Source of the DNA: an uncultured Selenomonadaceae bacterium
GTDB lineage: Bacteria; Bacillota; Negativicutes; Selenomonadales; Selenomonadaceae
Direction: 5' to 3'
Assembly: GCA_905236325.1 (NCBI GenBank)
Contig: CAJOPJ010000025.1
Location: 1 to 20,237, forward strand
DNA length: 20,237 nt
Numbering within the stretch: the first letter of the stretch is position 1; each line of letters begins with the position of its first letter. Position numbers and translations under genes: made by a program. Positions 15,501 through 20,237 of this stretch are shown in pieces. The notes under the pieces were generated by a model that was given only the letters and a program-made list of their open reading frames with translations, did no database searches and was not told the DNA's origin.

Positions 15501-16291
15501 AAAAATATATAGTGACGACTGCGCGAAAGCCAAATAAAACTTCAGAAAATTTGGCGCGTGAAATTGCAAATAAACTTGAACTTGAATTTGTGGAGCGTAA
15601 AGATTTTTCAACCAACGCATTAAAGCAAATTTATCAAACTGAAAATATCTTAATAGCAAAAAATAATTCGCTAAATCTCTTGACTGAGAACGGCGAATTA
15701 TTTTTTCACCCAAGTACAGCACATTTGCGAATAAAAAATCTGCGTCGTGGTTTGAGTGACAGATTGATTGACGCTACAAAAATTCAACTTGGAATGAAAA
15801 TTTTAGATTGTACACTTGGTCTTGGCAGCGACGCAATTGTTGAAAGTTTTGCAGTCGGCAAAGAAGGCAAAGTTATCGCGCTGGAAAAAAATCCTGTGCT
15901 GGCTGAACTTGTGCGTCATGGAATGAAAAATTTTTCTGCTGACAATCAAGCTGTGATTGATTCAATGCGTCGCGTCGAAATTATTACTGCTGATTATTTT
16001 GACTATTTGAAGTCGGCGGCAGAAAATAGTTTTGATGTGGTTTATTTTGATCCGATGTTTCGCCACGCATTGAATGAAAGTTCAGCAATAAAACCATTGC
16101 GACCAGTTGCAGATAAAGATCCTGTCAGTCTTGAAGCTATTCAGGAAGCCAAGCGCGTTGCAAAAAATTTTGTCGTGCTTAAGGAAAATTCGCGCAGTGC
16201 TGAATTTGCAAGGCTTGGCTTTGAAGTTGCTGAAGGCGGCAAATACAGTTCAGTTGCTTTTGGCGTAATAAAAACATTGACTTTTGTTTAG
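15497..16291 (+). CDS. Class I SAM-dependent methyltransferase, RsmJ/YpiP-like
   Basis: 264 residues. SAM-binding motif I is LDCTLGLGSDAIVES (103-117), the D-x-T-x-G-x-G-x-D form typical of the RsmJ (16S rRNA m2G1516) family and Firmicute YpiP; VIALEKNP follows at motif II, and the catalytic-site block VVYFDPMF (D185-P186-M187-F188) corresponds to the DPMY/F signature of that family. The N-terminal 80 residues are a short separate module (VTTARKPNKTSENLAREIA) as in the Firmicute versions. Likely an rRNA guanine N2-methyltransferase, but the site has not been shown for this branch. TTG at 15497 overlaps the lspA stop (TTGA), with AAAGGAA eight bases before it. Confidence 0.82.
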   Translation: MKKYIVTTARKPNKTSENLAREIANKLELEFVERKDFSTNALKQIYQTENILIAKNNSLNLLTENGELFFHPSTAHLRIKNLRRGLSDRLIDATKIQLGMKILDCTLGLGSDAIVESFAVGKEGKVIALEKNPVLAELVRHGMKNFSADNQAVIDSMRRVEIITADYFDYLKSAAENSFDVVYFDPMFRHALNESSAIKPLRPVADKDPVSLEAIQEAKRVAKNFVVLKENSRSAEFARLGFEVAEGGKYSSVAFGVIKTLTFV

Positions 16292-16336
16292 TTTAGTTTT
16301 AATCTTTTATCGAATTTGTTATAGGAGGTTGATTAA

Positions 16337-17578
16337 ATGAATTTACTTGAGGACTTGAAAAAAGACAGTGCAGTTTTTGAGGCTGTGGAAAATGAACTTA
16401 ACCGCCAGCGCAATAAACTTGAGCTTATCGCGTCGGAAAATATTGTAAGCAAGGCAGTAATGGAGGCGCAAGGCTCTGTACTTACCAACAAGTACGCCGA
16501 AGGTTATCCGGGTAAAAGATATTATGGCGGCTGCGAATTTGTCGATGTTGTTGAACAGCTTGCGATTGACAGGGCTAAAAAACTTTTCGACGCAGAATAT
16601 GCAAATGTTCAACCACACAGCGGCGCACAAGCTAATATGGCTGTATTTTTTGCATTGCTTAAGCCAGGCGATACTGTACTTGGTATGAACTTGACTGACG
16701 GCGGACATTTGACGCATGGTTCGCCTGTCAACATGAGCGGCAAATATTTTAAAATTGTGCCTTACGGCGTGAGCAAGGAAACTGAAACTATCGACTACGA
16801 TGAACTTGAAAAAATTGCTGTAGAAAATAAGCCAAAATTGATTGTTGCAGGTGCGTCAGCTTATGCAAGGACTTTGGATTTTCCACGCTTTGCTGAAATT
16901 GCAAAAAAAGTTGGCGCATATTTAATGGTCGATATGGCGCATATTGCAGGTTTAGTTGCAGCAGGACTGCATCCAAGTCCAATGCAGTACGCCGATGTTG
17001 TCACGACTACAACGCATAAAACATTGCGCGGACCTCGTGGCGGAATGATTCTCTGCAAAGACGCTGAATTTGGACAGCAATTTAATAAAGCAATCTTTCC
17101 CGGTATTCAAGGCGGACCTTTAATGCATGTTATCGCCGCAAAAGCCGTCGCGCTTGGTGAGGCTTTGCAACCTGAATTTAAAGACTACGCCGCGCAGGTT
17201 ATTAAAAATGCAAAAGTTCTTGCAGATAAATTGACTGCGGACGGTTTCAGAATTGTTAGCGGCGGCACTGACAATCATTTGATGTTGGTTGATTTGACTT
17301 CAAAAAATATTACAGGCAAAGTCGCACAAAATGTTTTGGACGAAGTTAATATCACCGCAAATAAAAATACAATTCCATTTGAGCCGCTTAGTCCTTTCGT
17401 TACAAGTGGTTTGCGTCTTGGGAGTCCTGCGCTTACAACGCGCGGCTTTAAGGAAGATGATATGGCTGAAGTTGCCGATATCATTGCATTGGTTTTGAAT
17501 AGTCCTGAAGATGAAACTAAAAAATCACAAGCACGCGATAGAGTAGCCGCGCTTTGTAAAAAATATCCACTGTACTAA
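16337..17578 (+). CDS. glyA: Serine hydroxymethyltransferase
   Basis: PLP enzyme interconverting serine plus tetrahydrofolate with glycine plus 5,10-methylene-tetrahydrofolate; the main source of one-carbon units. Its 413 residues are the normal bacterial length. Seen: NRQRNKLELIASENIVS, NKYAEGYPGKRYYGGCEFVD, HSGAQANMAVFFALL, MVDMAHIAGLVAAGLHPSP, and the PLP lysine K228 in TTTTHKTLRGPRGGM. The ATG has a perfect AGGAGG nine bases upstream. The 45 bases before it hold no clear promoter, terminator or glycine riboswitch, so it is probably read from the upstream run. Confidence 0.97.
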   Translation: MNLLEDLKKDSAVFEAVENELNRQRNKLELIASENIVSKAVMEAQGSVLTNKYAEGYPGKRYYGGCEFVDVVEQLAIDRAKKLFDAEYANVQPHSGAQANMAVFFALLKPGDTVLGMNLTDGGHLTHGSPVNMSGKYFKIVPYGVSKETETIDYDELEKIAVENKPKLIVAGASAYARTLDFPRFAEIAKKVGAYLMVDMAHIAGLVAAGLHPSPMQYADVVTTTTHKTLRGPRGGMILCKDAEFGQQFNKAIFPGIQGGPLMHVIAAKAVALGEALQPEFKDYAAQVIKNAKVLADKLTADGFRIVSGGTDNHLMLVDLTSKNITGKVAQNVLDEVNITANKNTIPFEPLSPFVTSGLRLGSPALTTRGFKEDDMAEVADIIALVLNSPEDETKKSQARDRVAALCKKYPLY

Positions 17579-17594
17579 GTTGGAAGGTGCTAAG

Positions 17595-18218
17595 GTGGAA
17601 AGGTGGAAAGTTAATTCAAGATTACAACCTGAATGGCGCGTGGAAAATTTTCAGCTGTCTAAAAAAAATTCTACGCAAGAAAATAATTTTCAACCAGATG
17701 ACAGGCAAAATAAAAGCGTTCCGGAAGAAGTCAGCAAACTTTTCAAAAACGCACAGGAAAGTGGTTATGCGCCGATTGATTTTAATTTGTTCAACAAGGA
17801 CGACGATACTGACGCAGCAGGTAATACGCACGGCGTAATTTTAAATCCAGGCGCGTCAACGCATAAAGCACTTGGCAAAAAATCTTCGCCGGCTGAATGT
17901 GAAACTTGCGCCAACAGAAAATATCAAGACGGCTCGGACGAAAATGATGTCAGCTTTAAAACACCGATGCATATTTCGCCTTCAATCGCGGCAACTGTTG
18001 TTTTAGGGCATGAACATGAACATGTTGCCAATGCCTATGAAAAAGAACGCAATGGCGAAGGCGAAGTCGCAAGCGTCACTGTGACTTTGCACAATGATAT
18101 TTGTCCTGAATGTGGCAGAGTTTTTGTTGCCGGCGGAGTTACGCATACGCAAATGAAACACAATCATAAATCCAGTAAAGAAGATTTGCGCGGTTCAGTT
18201 GTCGATTTGGCAGGCTGA
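17595..18218 (+). CDS. SprA-related HExxH protein with paired CxxC motifs (putative metallopeptidase)
   Basis: 207 residues. The first 95 are polar and low-complexity (probably disordered). The rest matches the SprA-related / CJM1_0395-type family: CETCANRKYQDGSDENDVSF (C102, C105), KTPMHISPSIAATVV, then GHEHEHV, which contains HExxH (H139, E140, H143), and NDICPECGRVFVAGGVT (C170, C173). The HExxH suggests a zinc peptidase active site; the two CxxC pairs could bind a second, structural zinc. No signal peptide, so cytoplasmic or non-classically exported. GTG at 17595 is taken, with GGAAGG seven bases upstream; TTG at 17580 is possible. It follows glyA almost without a gap and ends 55 bases inside the convergent ATPase-like gene. 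Activity has not been shown for the family as far as I know. Confidence 0.7.
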   Translation: MERWKVNSRLQPEWRVENFQLSKKNSTQENNFQPDDRQNKSVPEEVSKLFKNAQESGYAPIDFNLFNKDDDTDAAGNTHGVILNPGASTHKALGKKSSPAECETCANRKYQDGSDENDVSFKTPMHISPSIAATVVLGHEHEHVANAYEKERNGEGEVASVTVTLHNDICPECGRVFVAGGVTHTQMKHNHKSSKEDLRGSVVDLAG

Positions 18219-19411
18219 TTTTTCATACGCATTGAGTTAATCAAAATCAGCATTGTAAAAATTAAAACTCCCGCAACTGAGGCTATCGGGTGGAATGGTA
18301 TCGGCGGATTTTCAAAAACCATTAATACAGCCGGTGGCACAAGTAAAATCCAAGACAGATAAGCAATGATTTTGTTCTGCTTGATGATTTTTACTGCGCG
18401 GACGGCAATGTCGCGAATAATTAAAAATTTTTCTAACGTCGGAATTTCAAAATCAAGTTGAATTCCGGCGTTTTCATTTAGCTGAAAATTATTGCCTTCA
18501 TTCAACAAAACAGAAACATCAGCATTGACAAGAGCAGGCAAATCGCGAAATTCATTGCCGATAAAGGCTATATTGTGACCTTTGGCGCGGTAAATTTGAA
18601 CTTCACGCGCTTTGTCTTCCGGCGTTAAATTTGCGCGCAGATTGTCCTCAAGGTTGAAATTTTTTGCGATTGACTTTGCGGTTTTTTTATTTAGCGCAGT
18701 CAAAATTAAAATTTCAATGTCAGATTTTTTTAGCACGGAAAGAAATTCACGCGCTTGAGATTTAATTTCGTCGCGCAAGGCAATAATTCCGCGTACCATT
18801 GAGCCTAAACTTACAAACAGCGGAATTTTTCCATGAACAGCAAGTTGATCTGCTTTAGTGAAAAGTTCGGCACTTGCCGAAACACTTTGCGCAGTTACCC
18901 AGTAAGGATTTCCGACGCGAATTGGTGAGCTGTTGATTAAAGCTTCAACGCCTTGACCTGGAATTTCATGAAAGGCTGCGATATTTTGAATACGCATATT
19001 GCGGTGAACTGCGCTGTCATAAATCGTGCGTGCAAGTTGATGATTTGAATTTTGTTCGGCTGACGCGGCGTAAGATAACAGCGACTGTTGCGAAAAGCCT
19101 TCAGGAACTAAATCTGTTATAAAATATTCGCCGTCAGTTAAAAATCTGTTTAGTGGAATTGAAACAACATCAATCGCCGCCAAATTTAAAATTGAACTTA
19201 GATTTGTAAGTTTAACTTGTTCAGCTTCAATGGCGCGACCAGCCAATCTTAAAACTACAGGACTTGCTAAAATCAGGCAAATTGGAGAAAATGCAATAAA
19301 AATCGCCAGCCCTACTGCAAATGCCGCGTCAATTCCGCGCTCAGCGTAAGTATAGCCGGCAAAAATTCCTGTTGTCAGCAAGTCTACCAAAAAAAATAAT
19401 TTTATTCTCAA
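18164..19411 (-). CDS. Truncated, catalytically degenerate P1B-type ATPase homologue (pseudo-ATPase)
   Basis: 415 residues aligning with the second half of CopA/ZntA-type metal pumps: two helices (about 5-20 and 28-53), a P/N/P cytoplasmic region, two C-terminal helices (about 345-365 and 373-394). Landmarks kept: ILASP, LTDGEYFITD, GQGVEA, VGN, DEIK, LTPEDKA, PALVNADVSVLL. Landmarks lost: CPC is S42-P43-I44; DKTGT is PLNRF (86-90), so the phosphorylated Asp is proline; SEHP is SNHQ; TGD is TAL; GDGIND is GNEFRD. Helices MA, MB, M1, M2 and the actuator (TGE) domain are missing. It cannot work as a pump. The frame is uninterrupted and a near-consensus promoter precedes it. TTG at 19411 is nine bases after AGGAA; TTG at 19417 is too close. 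Role unknown: a regulatory or scaffold partner is possible. Confidence 0.75.
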   Translation of the reverse strand: MRIKLFFLVDLLTTGIFAGYTYAERGIDAAFAVGLAIFIAFSPICLILASPVVLRLAGRAIEAEQVKLTNLSSILNLAAIDVVSIPLNRFLTDGEYFITDLVPEGFSQQSLLSYAASAEQNSNHQLARTIYDSAVHRNMRIQNIAAFHEIPGQGVEALINSSPIRVGNPYWVTAQSVSASAELFTKADQLAVHGKIPLFVSLGSMVRGIIALRDEIKSQAREFLSVLKKSDIEILILTALNKKTAKSIAKNFNLEDNLRANLTPEDKAREVQIYRAKGHNIAFIGNEFRDLPALVNADVSVLLNEGNNFQLNENAGIQLDFEIPTLEKFLIIRDIAVRAVKIIKQNKIIAYLSWILLVPPAVLMVFENPPIPFHPIASVAGVLIFTMLILINSMRMKNQPAKSTTEPRKSSLLDL

Positions 19412-19444
19412 TGCCAAAACTTCCTGTCTAAAAATTTGCTATAA

Positions 19445-19473
19445 ATTATATCGAAGTGGAGAATTTTTGTAAA
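19445..19473 (-). promoter_or_regulatory. Strong promoter of the pseudo-ATPase gene
   Basis: Minus strand: -35 TTTACA (19473-19468), 17-base spacer, perfect -10 TATAAT (19450-19445). It lies downstream of the rpmE terminator and 34 bases before the TTG start, so the gene is an independent transcription unit. Confidence 0.75.
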
Positions 19474-19479
19474 CAAAAT

Positions 19480-19514
19480 AAAAAAGCCTCTGCAGCGAAG
19501 TAACTGCAAGAGGC
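19480..19514 (-). terminator. Rho-independent terminator of rpmE, possibly bidirectional
   Basis: Stem GCCTCTGCAG (19486-19495) with CTGCAAGAGGC (19504-19514), one bulged base and an eight-base loop. On the minus strand it is followed by TTTTTTATTTT, a standard U-tract. On the plus strand a run of T also follows two bases later, so it could stop transcripts from both sides. Confidence 0.85.
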
Positions 19515-19521
19515 AATTTTT

Positions 19522-19722
19522 TTAGGATTTTTTGTAACGCTTGTTGAATTTTTCAATGCGACCGCCGGCTTTAACATCGCGTTGGCGACCGGTGAAGAAA
19601 GGATGACATTTTGAGCAAACATCGACGCGCAGTTCCTGTTTTGTAGAACCGGTTTTGAAAGTATTTCCGCAACCGCAAACAACAGTTGCTTCATAGTATT
19701 TAGGGTGAATATTTTCTTTCAA
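19522..19722 (-). CDS. rpmE: Large-subunit ribosomal protein bL31, zinc-binding type
   Basis: 66-residue ribosomal protein of the 50S subunit. MKENIHPKYYEATVVCGCGN and the CSKCHPFFTGRQR block identify L31; C16, C18, C36 and C39 make it the zinc-containing (C+) form, as opposed to the zinc-free paralogue used under zinc limitation. The start codon is TTG at 19722, with GGAGG eight bases upstream. It has its own promoter and terminator and diverges from a ClpX-like gene. Confidence 0.97.
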   Translation of the reverse strand: MKENIHPKYYEATVVCGCGNTFKTGSTKQELRVDVCSKCHPFFTGRQRDVKAGGRIEKFNKRYKKS

Positions 19723-19770
19723 CTAAAAAACCTCCAAACAAAAAAATTAAACTCTGCCACGCAAAAAAAT

Positions 19771-19800
19771 TTGACGTTGCAACAAGATAGGGTGTATTAT
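19771..19800 (+). promoter_or_regulatory. Promoter of the ClpX-like gene
   Basis: Plus strand: -35 TTGACG (19771-19776), 18-base spacer, -10 TATTAT (19795-19800). It occupies the same DNA as the rpmE -10, so both cannot be bound by polymerase together. Confidence 0.55.
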
Positions 19801-19804
19801 ACAC
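19792..19804. promoter_or_regulatory. Perfect palindrome GTGTATTATACAC across two overlapping -10 elements
   Basis: Six-base arms around one central T. Part of the symmetry follows from the two opposed -10 hexamers, but the outer GTG/CAC bases extend it beyond them, so a dimeric repressor site is plausible. It does not match the Zur, Fur or CtsR boxes I know. Confidence 0.5.
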
Positions 19805-19824
19805 GCTGTGATTTTTTATTGCAA
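19796..19824 (-). promoter_or_regulatory. Promoter of rpmE
   Basis: Minus strand: -35 TTGCAA (19824-19819), 17-base spacer, perfect -10 TATAAT (19801-19796). Its -10 overlaps the -10 of the divergent promoter and lies inside a 13-base palindrome. Confidence 0.7.
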
Positions 19825-19858
19825 GAATTTATTTAAAAGTGAAGGAGCAAATAATTTT

Positions 19859-20237
19859 ATGGCAATGGGAAGTTGTATTTGTAGTGTTTGTGGAAGGCGC
19901 ATTAAAATTCAAACTCAATTTGATATGCCGATTTTGGATCCTAACGCAGGTTTTGGCGTTTGCAAAAATTGCATTAAAGAAATTAACAATTATATCGTGC
20001 AGAATGAAGTTGAAGTCAATAAGCAAACTAAAAAAAATTTTAATAGCACACTGGGCACGCTTTTGGAAAAAAATAAGCCGCATGTTATAAAAAAATATCT
20101 TGATGAATTTATTATTAAGCAAGAGACGGCTAAAAAAATTCTTTCAGTGGCGGCTTATAATCATTACAAGAGAATGAAATATGAATTGGATCATGGCAGC
20201 AGTAATGAAGAAATTGATAAATCGAATGTTATAATTA
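19859..20237 (+). CDS. ClpX-like AAA+ unfoldase, N-terminal part (cut by the window edge)
   Basis: At least 126 residues, open to the end of the window. The start ATG at 19859 follows AAGGAG by 11 bases. A zinc-binding head has C8-x2-C11 and C35-x2-C38 (plus C6), the ClpX layout but with a longer gap between pairs than the usual ClpX ZBD. After a 45-residue linker comes the ClpX hallmark: VIKKYLDEFIIKQETAKKIL, then SVAAYNHYKR, matching YVIGQERAKKVLSVAVYNHYKR of ClpX with Lys for Gly before the Gln. EIDKSNVI then leads towards the Walker A site, outside the window. Its position beside rpmE, not behind tig-clpP, and its divergent zinc head suggest a second ClpX paralogue, not the housekeeping copy; I therefore give no symbol. 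Confidence 0.8.
   Translation, partial: MAMGSCICSVCGRRIKIQTQFDMPILDPNAGFGVCKNCIKEINNYIVQNEVEVNKQTKKNFNSTLGTLLEKNKPHVIKKYLDEFIIKQETAKKILSVAAYNHYKRMKYELDHGSSNEEIDKSNVII

Noticed and set aside
16292..16336. Possible glycine riboswitch or promoter before glyA
   Set aside because: Only 45 bases, too short for a riboswitch, and no -35/-10 pair with sensible spacing.
18164..19411. Calling the ATPase-like frame a working CopA or a simple pseudogene
   Set aside because: The phosphorylation, CPC, TGD and GDG motifs are missing, so it is not a pump; but the intact frame, promoter and ribosome site argue against plain decay.

Overview
The window is AT-rich, densely packed, ordinary bacterial chromosome with Firmicute-type gene content: HemZ, a Fur-family regulator, SepF, YlmH, DivIVA, LspA, a zinc-type L31 and a SprA-related protein. 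Strong Shine-Dalgarno sites and unusually frequent TTG starts fit the same picture. An anaerobic Negativicute (Selenomonas/Veillonella side) is my best guess, from overall flavour rather than from any marker gene. No tRNA, rRNA, insertion sequence, prophage or CRISPR array is visible.

Layout. (1) 1-2132, minus strand: fur followed by hemZ, overlapping by 14 bases. (2) 2292-6754, plus strand: a small ABM-domain protein, a minimal HydF-like GTPase, a secreted hypothetical protein, and a large hybrid histidine kinase with a REC and an HPt domain. (3) 6760-18218, plus strand, one long gene run behind a good promoter. It opens with yggS and sepF. Five sugar genes follow: a GNAT, a two-domain glycosyltransferase, an FdtA-type ketoisomerase, an FdtB-type aminotransferase and a GlcNAc-type PTS permease. 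Then come ylmH, divIVA, lspA, an RsmJ/YpiP-like methyltransferase, glyA and a SprA-related HExxH protein. (4) 18164-19722, minus strand: a shortened, catalytically degenerate P-type ATPase with its own strong promoter, and upstream rpmE with its own terminator. (5) 19859 to the edge, plus strand: the start of a ClpX-like ATPase, divergent from rpmE and sharing its promoter region.

How it fits together. The core of region 3 is the cell-division neighbourhood usually found downstream of ftsZ (yggS-sepF-ylmG/yggT-ylmH-divIVA). Here the slot normally held by yggT holds genes for making and transferring a 3-amino-3,6-dideoxyhexose and for importing an amino sugar, so surface-glycan functions are read in line with division genes. 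Region 2 looks like a sensing unit: a secreted protein directly upstream of a membrane kinase with a large extracytoplasmic domain.

The most unusual item is the P-type ATPase relative at 18164-19411. It has kept its reading frame, fold landmarks, membrane helices and a near-consensus promoter, yet it has lost the phosphorylated Asp, the CPC metal motif, the TGD motif, the first Asp of GDGxND and the whole actuator half. That pattern suggests a retained pseudoenzyme rather than a decaying gene. Function assignments rest on reading motifs; no database search was possible.
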